Positions 17,877 through 26,468 are shown, counted from the stretch's first letter. The stretch is 64,000 bases of DNA from JAMXLO01 sp963812075 (GCA_963812075.1 CAWETN010000002.1:62001-126000), one strand, 5' to 3'. The notes: a model not told the origin generated them from the sequence alone. Translations and numbers: made by a program.

Positions 17877-19887
17877 ATGAAGCTGTTGAACAATCTTCCG
17901 ATCACCGGAAAGTCGCTGATCTCGACTGGTACTCGGCGCGCTCGTGGTCGTTGGCATGGCTGGCCTCGCCGTCTCCAGCTTCTCCGCCTTCCAGGCGGCG
18001 AACGATACGCAGGGCAAGTCGACTGAGCTTATGAACCAGGGGCGTGACGCCTGGATCGAACTCGCACGCGGCCAGGCGGCACTGTATCGCTCGATCAACA
18101 TGAAGGCCCAGAATGTCGAGGTCGGACTCGTCCGGGCGGCGAAGAGCGAGGCGACGACAGCCATCGGTCGGGCTCGTCAGAAGCTGGCCAAGCTCGACAC
18201 CGCAGGCCTGGTGGTCGACGGACAGATCGTCAGCGATGCGGTCAAGGCCGTCGAGGATTATGCCGCCGCCGCGCTTCAGGCCGCTTCCTTCGTCGAGGAG
18301 GACGCCTTCAACGCCACGATGTTCATGACCGACGCCGAACAGAAGTTCGCAGCGGCGGAAGGGAAGGTTTCGGGTTTGGTCGCCACGGCGGTGGAGATCG
18401 ACGATGCCTTCGATAAGCAAATGGCCGGTCTGATGAGCGCGCGTCGCCTGACCACCCTGGTTTGCGCGGTCATTGCGGTGCTGGCTTCGATAGCGGCGAG
18501 CACCTTGGTGGGACGACTGATTGCCCGCCCGATCGTGGCCATGACCGCAGCGATGCGCCGGCTCGCCGAAGGCGACCTGGCCGCGGAGATTCCGGCCACC
18601 GACCGCAGGGACGAGGTCGGCCAGATGGCGCAGGCGATGCTGGTTTTCAGGACCAATGCGCAGGAGGCGCAGCGCCTGAGAGCCGATGCCGACAAGGAGA
18701 GCGCAGCGAAGGCCCGGCGCCAGGCCGCGATGGATCGCTACACGCAGGAATTCGGCACTTCGGCTGCCGGCGTGATGGCGAGCCTCGCTCGGTCGGCGGA
18801 GGCGATGCGCGCGACTGCGGCGCAGATGACGGAGGCCGCGCATCGGACGCGCGACAGCGCGGCCCGCGCCGCGGACGGTGCGTCCCGTTCGTCGGCCAAT
18901 CTCGGCGCAGTCTCGGCGGCGGCCGAACAGATGTCGTCCAGCATCAACGAGATCAGCCAGCAGGTCGGCCGTGCGACACACGCGGCGGGCGCGGCGGTCA
19001 AGCGTGCCAACGTCACCGACGCCAAGGTCGGCGGCATGGCCGAGGCGGCGGACCGCGTGGGCGATGTGGTGAAGCTGATCACCGACATCGCCAGCCGGAC
19101 CAACCTGCTGGCGCTGAACGCGACGATCGAAGCGGCGCGGGCCGGCGAGGCGGGCAAGGGATTCGCTGTCGTGGCCGGCGAGGTGAAGGCGCTGGCGACT
19201 CAGACCGCCAAGGCGACCGAGGAGATCGCCACGCAGATCGCCGCAATCCGCGCCTCGACCGGCGATGCCGTGGGCGCGGTGCGCGACGTCAGTGCCGCAA
19301 TCGGCGAGGTGAACGAGGTGGCCACGGCAATCGCTGCCGCCGTCGAGCAGCAGGCCGTGGCGACGCGCGAGATCGCCGCAAGCGTCCAGTCGGTGTCGAT
19401 GGCAACGCAGGACGCGACGCAGGCGATGCAGGAGGTGTCGTCGATCTCCGAGCAGACCGACGCAGCGAGCGCCAAGGTGCTGGAGGGTGCCGGCACGGTC
19501 GGCCGCGACGCCGATACGATGCGCGGCGAGGTGACCCAGTTCCTCAGCGCGATGGCCAGCACCGACGGGGAGGATCGTCGTCGCTACGAGCGGGTTGCAG
19601 GCAACGGCGCGCAGGCGGTGCTGCGGATGCAGGGGCGGCCGGAACTGCGCGTGGAGATCCACGACATTTCGCGCGGCGGCATCAGTCTGCGCTGCGACCT
19701 GCGCGCCGATGTCGGCACCGAGGTCTCGCTGGAACTGCCCGGTGCGGGTGCGGAGGCGGCCGCTCGCGTGGTGCGCATGCAGGACGGCGTGCTGGTGCTG
19801 GCGTTCCGTCAGGACGAGGTGGTGCTGCGGCGCGTCGACCAGGCGCTGGCGTCGATCGGCCGGAGTGTCGGTGCCGCCGCTGCGTAG
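17877..19887 (+). CDS. Methyl-accepting chemotaxis protein with C-terminal PilZ domain (one frame change)
   Basis: A shorter paralogue of the upstream receptor, about 670 residues. The start MKLLNNLPITGKSLIS continues, after dropping one base near 17922, as LVLGALVVVGMAGLAV, restoring TM1. The periplasmic helical sensor is about 150 residues, TM2 lies near 190-210, and HAMP begins RPIVAMTAAMRRLAEGDL. The signalling tip LLALNATIEAARAGEAGKGF is identical to its neighbour's. The C-terminal PilZ domain has RRRYERV and DISRGGISL. The sensors differ most between the paralogues, implying different ligands feeding the same output. The frame change in an otherwise intact receptor is probably a sequence error. 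Confidence 0.9.
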
Positions 19888-20502
19888 CTACCGCTTCACG
19901 CCCAGGCCGCGCATGAATTGGTCGCGGATGCGCGGCGGGTCGCGCTCGGTGGTGTCGGCCGGCTTCTCCTTGTCGATGCGGCAGCCGATCAGCCAAGGGC
20001 CATCCTCGCGCAGCGACAGTTCGACAAGTTCCTCGAACGCGCCTTCGTCGGCCGCCCAGGCGCTTTGCGCGATCCCGGCCCCGCGCGCCATGGCGACGAT
20101 GTCGGCACCCAGCTCCGTGGACGTAGGCTGGCCGCCGGTGATCTGGTAGGTGCCGTTGTCCATGATGACGATTGCCAGGTTCTGCTGTTTCCGTGCGGCC
20201 ACGGTGGCGAGCGAGCCCAGCTGCATCAGGATCGAGCCGTCGCCTTCCAGCGCGATCACCTTCCTGGCCGGCTGCGCCAGCGCCACGCCGAGTGCGATCG
20301 GCACTGCGAGGCCCATGCTGCCCAGCATGTAGAAGTTCTGCGGCCGCTGTCCCGCTGCCCACAGGTCGAAGTTGGTGTAGCCGATACCGCCGATCACCGC
20401 CTCGTCGTGCTTCAGGCGCGTCACCATGCGTTTGGTGATGTCGAACCGGTTCATCACCTTCGCCTGGTCGCGCCTCGCCGGATGGTTCGCTGCGAATGAC
20501 AT
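19888..20502 (-). CDS. Thiamine-pyrophosphate-dependent decarboxylase, C-terminal (TPP-binding) subunit
   Basis: A 204-residue protein equal to the TPP-binding half of decarboxylases such as sulfopyruvate or phosphonopyruvate decarboxylase. The GDGS motif opens the cofactor site (ALEGDGSILMQLGSL, about residue 87) and is followed after about 25 residues by VIMDNGTYQITGGQ. MLGSMGLAVPIALGVALA precedes it. It works only with the partner subunit encoded immediately upstream (gap 8 bases). The chosen ATG gives MSFAANHPARRD; an earlier in-frame start would overlap the partner gene. The substrate is a 2-oxo acid of unknown identity. Confidence 0.85.
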   Translation of the reverse strand: MSFAANHPARRDQAKVMNRFDITKRMVTRLKHDEAVIGGIGYTNFDLWAAGQRPQNFYMLGSMGLAVPIALGVALAQPARKVIALEGDGSILMQLGSLATVAARKQQNLAIVIMDNGTYQITGGQPTSTELGADIVAMARGAGIAQSAWAADEGAFEELVELSLREDGPWLIGCRIDKEKPADTTERDPPRIRDQFMRGLGVKR

Positions 20503-20510
20503 TGCTGCGC

Positions 20511-21041
20511 TCACTTCGCGAAGACCTTGCCGCCGGTCAGCAGCGGCGAGAGGATGAACACGCACGGCGCCTGGGTGGCGACCGCCTGGGTGATGCTGCG
20601 ATCGACGATGAACTCCACCTCGTCGAGGCGCGTCATGGTGTGGTGCTCCACGGCGAGTGCCTCGAGCACCGGGCGCATCGTGCGTGCCACCAACGACTGG
20701 CCGATGTTGAATTCGCCCAGCGTGCCGCGTTCCGACACCAGCATCAGCACCGGAATCTGGAACGGCACCGCCAGCGAGGCGATCGCATTAGGCAGCGTGG
20801 CGAAGCCCGAGGTCTGCATCAGCACGATGCCGCGCAGCCCGCCCATCCAGGCGCCCGAGACGATCCCCACCGCCTCTTCCTCGCGCGCGCAGGAGAACGC
20901 GGTGAAGAACGGGTCGGCGTGCATCGCGTCGATCAATGGGCGCAGCACGTTGTCCGGCACGTAGGCGACCAGCTTCACCTGGTGCCGCTTCAGCACGTCG
21001 CACACGATGCCGTGCCAGGCGTGTGGGGTTTCTTCGTCCAT
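20511..21041 (-). CDS. Thiamine-pyrophosphate-dependent decarboxylase, N-terminal (PYR) subunit
   Basis: A 176-residue protein matching the pyrimidine-binding half of TPP enzymes, resembling the ComD-type subunit of sulfopyruvate decarboxylase. CAREEEAVGIVSGAWMGG holds the Glu that activates TPP. VLMQTSGFATLPNAIASL and IPVLMLVSERG follow. With the downstream subunit it should form a complete decarboxylase active site at the interface. It starts directly before the Uma2 stop codon on the same strand. Splitting into two subunits is normal for this subfamily. Confidence 0.85.
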   Translation of the reverse strand: MDEETPHAWHGIVCDVLKRHQVKLVAYVPDNVLRPLIDAMHADPFFTAFSCAREEEAVGIVSGAWMGGLRGIVLMQTSGFATLPNAIASLAVPFQIPVLMLVSERGTLGEFNIGQSLVARTMRPVLEALAVEHHTMTRLDEVEFIVDRSITQAVATQAPCVFILSPLLTGGKVFAK

Positions 21042-21545
21042 TCAGACTCCTCCTGCGGCCGCGAAATCCACGCCTTCGCAGAGTTCCCTTAGCGGCATTT
21101 CGATGCCGATCTCGGGCATTGTGAGCACCTCGTCGGCGCCGAGGACATGCCCCATCCAGTCCTCACCGAGCCGCTCGAAAACTGTCGCGCCGATGAATTC
21201 CTGCTCCAGGATCGCGTAACACTGGATGGATGGCGTGTCGCGGTATTCCTGGTTCTTCACGATGACGTGCGTCGCCCGGGGAGTACAGCGCGCGACGAAT
21301 GCATCCGGGTAGCGGATCGACCCGGCGGCCTGCATCTTCAGGTCACTCGTAAACACCTCGCAGGTCTTGCCGAGCAGACGCGTTCCCAGGGCGATGCTGA
21401 TATTGCCTTGATTCGCCGAGTGGCCGCGGGTTCCGACAGTCATTGCGACTGGCGTGAAGCCATCGAATTCCGACTGCGGCTCCTGGTGCTCCTCGCAGGC
21501 CAGGAAGTCCTCGATCGTCATCGGACGCTGCGCCGCGATGCTCAT
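21042..21545 (-). CDS. Uma2-family (DUF820) protein, apparently missing the catalytic segment
   Basis: A 167-residue protein beginning MSIAAQRPMTIEDFLACEE, the usual start of Uma2/DUF820 putative PD-(D/E)xK nucleases. SSDLKMQ-type and IRYPDAFVARC segments follow and match the domain core. The next element of the family, a strand with EVLSPST carrying the catalytic Glu, is not found. The sequence jumps from ATHVIVKNQEYRDTP to SIQCYAILEQE, as if about 20 residues were lost. It may therefore be inactive. It abuts the TPP decarboxylase genes and is divergent from the flavoprotein gene, 74 bases away. Confidence 0.75.
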   Translation of the reverse strand: MSIAAQRPMTIEDFLACEEHQEPQSEFDGFTPVAMTVGTRGHSANQGNISIALGTRLLGKTCEVFTSDLKMQAAGSIRYPDAFVARCTPRATHVIVKNQEYRDTPSIQCYAILEQEFIGATVFERLGEDWMGHVLGADEVLTMPEIGIEMPLRELCEGVDFAAAGGV

Positions 21546-21619
21546 GGCTAAATTGTGCGACGCCTTGCGCGTCCGGGCAACCGTTCGTAAGGAGACCGGC
21601 GAAGGATCAGGAGGCCCCG

Positions 21620-23110
21620 ATGGCTGATGCCGGCCCGTATGACGTGATCGTGGTTGGCGCGGGCAACGCCGCGCTGTGCGCCGCACTGTCCGCCCAGGAG
21701 CAGGGCGCCAGGGTGCTGGTACTGGAGAAGTCGAACGAGGAGGAGCGGGGCGGCAACTCCACCTTCACCGCCGGCGGCTTCCGCTTCGTGCACCACGGCG
21801 TGGACGACCTGCGCAAGGACGTGCTGGTCGATCTGTCGGATGCCGAAGCGAAGCAGATGTACATCCCGCCGTTCACGGCGGAGATCTACATGGACGATCT
21901 GATGAAGGTCACCGAGAACCTGTCCGAGCCGGAGCTGGCCGACCTGCTGGTGAACCGCTCGCGCGAGACGGTGGTGTGGATGCGCGAGAAGGGCGTGCGC
22001 TGGATCCCGATGTTCAAGCGTCAGTCGTATCTGGTGAACGGCATCCAGCACTTCTTCGGCGGCATGGCGGTGGAGGCGGTGGGCGGCGGCTGGGGCCTGG
22101 TCGATTTCCTGTTCAAGTCGGCCGAACGCCACGGCATCCCGGTGCGCTACGACACCGGGCTGCGCAGGCTGATCCAGAACCGCAAGGGCGAGGTCACTGG
22201 GGTCACTGTGTTCGGCCCCGACGGCTACGAGGACATCTCTGCCCGTTCGGTGGTGCTCGCCTGCGGCGGCTTCGAGGCGGATCCCGAGATGCGCGTGCGG
22301 TACTACGGCCCGGGTTGGGAGATGGCGCGGGTGCGCGGCACGCGGCACAACACCGGCGACGGCATCAAGGCAGCGCTGGAGATCGGCGCGGCGGCGTTCG
22401 GCGGCTGGTCCACCTGTCACGCGGTGCAGTGGGACCTTAGCGCGCCGCCGTTCGGCGACCGCGTGGTACTGGACAACTACCAGAAGCACTCCTACCCGAT
22501 CGGCATCATCGTCAACGCAGACGGCGAGCGCTTCGTCGACGAGGGTGCCGACTTCCGCAACCACACCTACGCGAAGTACGGCCGCGAGGTGATGAAGCAG
22601 CCGCAGCGCATGGCGGTGCAGATCTTCGACAACAAGACCAACCATCTGACGCGCGACGAGTACCGCATCCGCCAGGTGACCAAGGCGGAGGCGAACACGC
22701 TGGAGGAGCTGGCGCAGAAGCTGGAGATCAGCCCGGACGGGCTGGTGAGGACGGTGAAGGAATTCAACGCGGCGTGCCAGCCGGGCGAGTACAACCCGGC
22801 AATCCTTGACGGCAAGGCCACCAAGGGCATCGCGCCGCCGAAGTCGAATTGGGCGCTGCCGATCGACGAGCCGCCGTTCCATGGCTACGCGGTGACCTGC
22901 GGCATCACCTTCAGCTTCGGCGGCCTCAAGATCACCACGGACGGCGCGGTGGAGGACACCACCGGCCGCGTCATCCCCGGCCTGTTCGCCGGCGGCGAAC
23001 TGGTGGGCGGTGTGTTCTACCAGAACTACCTGGGCGGCGCGGGGCTGATGTCGGGCTCGGTGTTCGGGCGGATCGCCGGGCGGTCGGCGGGCCGGCACGC
23101 CAAGGGCTGA
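21620..23110 (+). CDS. FAD-dependent oxidoreductase, tricarballylate dehydrogenase (TcuA)-like
   Basis: A 496-residue flavoprotein of the fumarate reductase/succinate dehydrogenase family. The N-terminal dinucleotide fold is VIVVGAGNAALCAALSA, with VLVLEKS for the ribose contact, then GGNSTFTAGGFRF. The middle has SVVLACGGFEADPEMR, and the C-terminus GLFAGGELVGGVFYQNYLGGAG closes the FAD site. The length and GGNST pattern fit TcuA-type enzymes that oxidise tricarballylate or similar acids. AGGAGG five bases before the ATG is a strong ribosome site. The divergent TPP decarboxylase genes could act on related keto acids, but this is speculative. Confidence 0.85.
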   Translation: MADAGPYDVIVVGAGNAALCAALSAQEQGARVLVLEKSNEEERGGNSTFTAGGFRFVHHGVDDLRKDVLVDLSDAEAKQMYIPPFTAEIYMDDLMKVTENLSEPELADLLVNRSRETVVWMREKGVRWIPMFKRQSYLVNGIQHFFGGMAVEAVGGGWGLVDFLFKSAERHGIPVRYDTGLRRLIQNRKGEVTGVTVFGPDGYEDISARSVVLACGGFEADPEMRVRYYGPGWEMARVRGTRHNTGDGIKAALEIGAAAFGGWSTCHAVQWDLSAPPFGDRVVLDNYQKHSYPIGIIVNADGERFVDEGADFRNHTYAKYGREVMKQPQRMAVQIFDNKTNHLTRDEYRIRQVTKAEANTLEELAQKLEISPDGLVRTVKEFNAACQPGEYNPAILDGKATKGIAPPKSNWALPIDEPPFHGYAVTCGITFSFGGLKITTDGAVEDTTGRVIPGLFAGGELVGGVFYQNYLGGAGLMSGSVFGRIAGRSAGRHAKG

Positions 23111-23215
23111 ACGGTGGCTGGTCCGGCAGCATGAGTGAGCAGCGCTGCCGTCAGCGGACGCAGCCTGGCGTCATGCATGCTGGAAATCGGATCGCAGGGC
23201 GTTTCGTCGCAGACC

Positions 23216-24184
23216 TCAGCCGCTGACCGTCTGCCAGTTGCCGCCGGCGGTGCGGCAGGCGACGCGCTCCGAGCGGTAGAGGCGCGTACTGGCCTCGACC
23301 GTCTCCTGGTAGGCGCGGCACCAGCCGTATTTCGGCGACTTCGCGGTGCTGATCGGGCGCACCGTCCCGTTCGCGCCGGACGCAGGGTCCTGCCACGGCT
23401 GCGCCTGGCCGCTCGGGAGCGTCTCCAGCGCGGATCGTCGTGCGGCGTCGCGCGCCTGTCCGGCCTGTGCCGTCAGGGGCGGATCCGCCGTCGTGTAGCC
23501 AGTCAGTGTGATGGTGCTGGTCGTTCCCGACCCGGTGCGGTCATCGCGGCGCACGTAGTAGGCGATCGCTGGCGCATAGAAGAACGTGCGCGTCAGCCCG
23601 GGACCAGGTGGCACCGTGCGCATCGAGCAGACCACGCGGAACGTGTCGAAATCGCCGGCCTTTGTCGCCACGCGCTCCGTGCCGTCCACGCGGCATTGCC
23701 AGGATTCGGCGACCTCATCGGCGGAGCGGCCGGTGCCCTCGACCGTGCGGCGCGTCGCCTGGAACGCGACGGTTCTGCCCGGCGCCAGCGGGAACAGCGC
23801 ATTCCGCGCCACCGCCATGGTCCGCGCGCCCCGCACCTGCAAATCGCTCCACTCGATGCGGGGCAGGAGCACGTTCTCCGTCGTGGTGAACGCAAACCCT
23901 GCGTCGCCCTGCCATCGCACGGCGCTCGGCGCCGTTCCGACGACGCGTTCCATCCGTCCGTCGTCGAAGCTGTAGGAATCGCCGACGGCGTAGACCGGCA
24001 GGGCGGCCGGCGCCAGCGCCGCGTTTGCCGACAGATCCGTGCAGCCGGCCAGGGCCAGCGCCGCGGTCAGCGCCAGACAGCGCCGGCGGAGCGGACTACT
24101 GGCTGACCAGCAGCGACCGGGCGCCGGGCGCCATGGTGTACTCGACGTTCCATGTTCCGCCGTGGTCGCGGCAGGCGAGGCCAT
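23216..24184 (-). CDS. Lipoprotein with C-terminal surface-antigen-like domain (start uncertain)
   Basis: The body reads ALTAALALAGCTDLS, a lipobox ending in Cys, then about 270 residues of exported protein ending WCRAYQETVEASTRL, then VACRTAGGNWQTVSG. That last Cys-containing segment matches the C-terminus of the anti-sigma factor encoded upstream. No good start codon lies just before the lipobox: the nearest ATG (used here) adds about 40 unlikely residues inside the overlapping anti-sigma gene. The real start may be a rare codon near 24110, or one base may be wrong. The order sigma-anti-sigma-lipoprotein suggests coexpression. Confidence 0.7.
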   Translation of the reverse strand: MASPAATTAEHGTSSTPWRPAPGRCWSASSPLRRRCLALTAALALAGCTDLSANAALAPAALPVYAVGDSYSFDDGRMERVVGTAPSAVRWQGDAGFAFTTTENVLLPRIEWSDLQVRGARTMAVARNALFPLAPGRTVAFQATRRTVEGTGRSADEVAESWQCRVDGTERVATKAGDFDTFRVVCSMRTVPPGPGLTRTFFYAPAIAYYVRRDDRTGSGTTSTITLTGYTTADPPLTAQAGQARDAARRSALETLPSGQAQPWQDPASGANGTVRPISTAKSPKYGWCRAYQETVEASTRLYRSERVACRTAGGNWQTVSG

Positions 24185-24734
24185 ACATCGTCCTTTCGCT
24201 GGCTTTCGCGCCGCCCATCGTCTCCCGGTACTCGCGGCAGAACGTATCGGTGGCACGGAAGGTGCGGATTGGTTCTACCGTGACACTACGGTGCGCGGCC
24301 GCGTCGGTCCAGGAGACCGGCTGTCCGCTCAGGCTGTGCTCGAGCGCGGCCTGCAGCAGGCGCTGGACCGCCTCGTCCGACCCGCCGCCGTGCTGGCGGG
24401 GCGAGATGTCCACGAACTGGCCGATCCCCACGCCGAACACGAGCGCGAGGCAGGCTGCCAGCGCATGCGACCACAGCGGCCGGGAGGCGAACAGGGTGGG
24501 ACGGCGGCGGATGCCGCGGCGGTCCGGCGCCGGGGCGGACGGCCACACGGTCTCCTGCTGGGTCACCAGTCCGACGGACCACTGGCGGACCGCCGCGTTG
24601 ATCGCGCGCAGGTCCGCCAGGCGTCCGCGCAGAACCGCATCCGAGCCGAGATCGGCTTCCAGTGCCGTGGCCGTGGCGCCATCCAGTTCGCCGTCGATAT
24701 AGGCGCCGAGGGTCTCGTCGTCGTACTGTCTCAT
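24096..24734 (-). CDS. Transmembrane anti-sigma factor with extracytoplasmic Cys domain
   Basis: A 212-residue protein. The cytoplasmic N-terminus MRQYDDETLGAYIDGELDG is the typical zinc-free anti-sigma opening. A single membrane helix (LAACLALVFGVGIGQFV) lies near residues 92-110. The outer part ends FCREYRETMGG, then MYGLACRDHGGTWNVEY, with two Cys that may form a disulfide. Its start overlaps the sigma-factor stop by four bases (ATGA), the standard arrangement for a sigma/anti-sigma pair. The C-terminal domain recurs in the next lipoprotein, so the periplasmic sensor of the pair may be a duplicated module. Confidence 0.85.
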   Translation of the reverse strand: MRQYDDETLGAYIDGELDGATATALEADLGSDAVLRGRLADLRAINAAVRQWSVGLVTQQETVWPSAPAPDRRGIRRRPTLFASRPLWSHALAACLALVFGVGIGQFVDISPRQHGGGSDEAVQRLLQAALEHSLSGQPVSWTDAAAHRSVTVEPIRTFRATDTFCREYRETMGGAKASERTMYGLACRDHGGTWNVEYTMAPGARSLLVSQ

Positions 24735-25282
24735 CGTGCGGATCCAATGGCTGTTGCGGCGTGCTGTGGCCGGCTGGACGCCGGCTCGTGCAGCAGTTCG
24801 CGGAGCGTGGCGCGGCCGCGCGCCAGGCGGCTCATGACGGTGCCGACGGGGATGTCCAGCACCGCGGCGGTCTGTGCGTAGGAGAACTCCTCCACGCAGA
24901 CCAGCAGCAGGACGGTCCGCTGGTCCTCCGGCAGCGAACGCATCGCCGCATCGACCGCGCCGAGTGTGAGCCTGGCCACGGTGGCGTCCTCGGCGTTGGT
25001 GTCCGGACGCGATCGCATGCGGAGGTCCTCGGCGTAATCCAACCGTACTCTCCTGGCCCTCTGCATATCGATCCAGGCATTGCGCATGATGCGAAGCAGC
25101 CAGCCTTCCATGTGGTTCAGGCGCTCCGCGTCGTTCCAGGCGCTTATCGCTCGGACGATGGTGTCCTGCACCAGGTCGTCGGCCTGGTGCCAGCTGCCGC
25201 TCAGCGCGCGCGCGAAACGACGCAGCCGCGGCATGAGCAGCACCATCCCCGATCGCATCTGCTCATCGGCTGGACGTTTCAT
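24731..25282 (-). CDS. ECF RNA polymerase sigma factor
   Basis: A 183-residue group IV sigma factor. Region 2 has ADDLVQDTIVRAISAW and LLRIMRNAWIDMQRAR. Region 4 has LPEDQRTVLLLVCVEEFSYAQTAA without a break, then IPVGTVMSRLARGRATL, the DNA-binding helix-turn-helix. It directs RNA polymerase to a small regulon and is held by the anti-sigma factor encoded next. A likely autoregulatory promoter lies only 9 bases before the ATG, so the mRNA may be leaderless, or translation may begin at the Met nine codons on. Confidence 0.92.
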   Translation of the reverse strand: MKRPADEQMRSGMVLLMPRLRRFARALSGSWHQADDLVQDTIVRAISAWNDAERLNHMEGWLLRIMRNAWIDMQRARRVRLDYAEDLRMRSRPDTNAEDATVARLTLGAVDAAMRSLPEDQRTVLLLVCVEEFSYAQTAAVLDIPVGTVMSRLARGRATLRELLHEPASSRPQHAATAIGSAR

Positions 25283-25291
25283 GGTGGGGAA

Positions 25292-25316
25292 GACGTGCGA
25301 CGCTTCGATCTATTCC
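25292..25316 (-). promoter_or_regulatory. Putative ECF-type promoter for the sigma operon
   Basis: On the minus strand GGAATA is followed after exactly 15 bases by CGTC, a layout typical of ECF promoters (-35 GGAA-type, -10 CGT-type). It faces the sigma-factor gene and has the same spacing as the motif facing the opposite gene. Autoregulation is the expected reading. Confidence 0.55.
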
Positions 25317-25369
25317 AGGATCAGCCTCTATCTTGTCCGTTCTCGCCGGCAGCTCACAATTTCGGTGAG

Positions 25370-25394
25370 GGAATAGCTTGTCGTCTGGGCCGTT
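25370..25394 (+). promoter_or_regulatory. Putative ECF-type promoter for the glycine-rich protein gene
   Basis: GGAATA, a 15-base spacer, then CGTT on the plus strand. It mirrors the motif before the sigma gene 54 bases away. Transcription would begin near 25401, leaving a leader of about 64 bases before the ATG with AAGGA. This suggests the glycine-rich gene is a direct target of the adjacent sigma factor. Confidence 0.55.
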
Positions 25395-25464
25395 CTTCTG
25401 GCTGAGGGGCGCGAGAGTGGGCATCGGACACACTCCGGCTGGACCGGAGGCAGGCAAGGACCCG

Positions 25465-26450
25465 ATGGCTATTCACGGAAGGCGCTCGCGGAGGAACGCA
25501 GTGATTGAGGAGCACACCGAGATGCTACAGGCGACGGAACGACATTCCAACGGGCTGGCGCCCGAGACCTCCCGCCCGCTGTCGCGGCGGCGGTCTGCGA
25601 CACTGTTCGCTCTTTCCCTGAGTGCTTGCGCTCTGGCGATGACCGCAGCGCCGTGGCGCTTCGATGCCACCCACGGCGGACTGCAGCTGCAGGCCGCCCA
25701 TGCTGACCACGGCGACAGCGGCGGTGGCGGCGGGGCGGTGGCGGTGGCGGCGGTAACGGCGGCGGCGGCGGCGGTGGTAACGGCGGCGGCGGTGGCGGCG
25801 GCAACGGTGGTGGCGGCAACGGTGGTGGCGGCAACGGCGGCGGCGGTAACGGCGGCGGTGGCGGCGGTAACGGCGGTGGTGGCGGCAACGGCGGCGGCGG
25901 CAACGGTGGCGGCGGCGGTAACGGCGGCGGTGGCGGCGGTAACGGCGGTGGTGGCGGCAACGGTGGCGGCGGCAACGGTGGCGGCGGCAACGGTGGCGGC
26001 GGCAACGGTGGTGGCGGCAACGGCGGTGGTGGAAGCAGCGGCGGCGATCATGGCGCCCAGGGCTCCAGCGGAGGCCATGGCGGCGGCACCGGCAGTGCAT
26101 CCGGCTCGAGCGATGACGGGAGCGGACATGGTGGCGGTGCCTCGGCGCACGGCGGACCATCGGGAGATGACGCTCAGGGGCACGGTGGATCGGCGAATTC
26201 TGGCCCTGGTTCGGCCAATTCCGGCCCCGGGAACGCGAACGCCAGTGCTGCGGCTGGTGCAGCCGCCGGCAACGCCGCACATGATGCGGGCGAACGCCAC
26301 GGACTTGGCGAGACGGGCGACGATCGCGGGCACGACGTCGCGAACGATCACGCCACCGGGACGGCGGCGGCGGCCATCGTTGGGCGGTTGGGACGCAGCC
26401 TGTCGCGGACGGAGGAGCAGGCGGCGATAACAGGCGGCTGGTCTCGCTGA
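25465..26450 (+). CDS. Exported Gly/Asn-repeat protein (one frame change)
   Basis: The N-terminus (MAIHGRRSRRNAVIEEHTEM) is followed by a membrane or signal segment (ATLFALSLSACALAMTAAP) and HADHGDSGGGG. The frame must then change near 25732, where one base seems missing, to give about 100 residues of GGGGN repeats. Next comes a Ser/Gly/His-rich tail with two SANSGPG-like repeats, ending EEQAAITGGWSR and a TGA. Without the change the repeat reads as an Ala/Val/Thr run, which is less plausible because the tail also loses its character. The protein is probably secreted or surface-exposed. It is divergent from the ECF sigma operon. Function is unknown. Confidence 0.7.
25720..26040. repeat. Short tandem GGCGGYGGCAAC-type repeat
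   Basis: This stretch consists of GGC and GGT codons punctuated by AAC at intervals of four to eight codons, encoding GGGGN units. It is nearly free of A and T outside the AAC codons. Such a run is prone to slippage and sequencing error, consistent with the frame change at its left end. Confidence 0.85.
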
Positions 26451-26468
26451 ACCGATACGCGGCGCGGC

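Noticed and set aside
25740..26040. Possible CRISPR or direct-repeat array
   Set aside because: The repeat is a codon-level GGC/GGT run without constant spacers; it is protein-coding.
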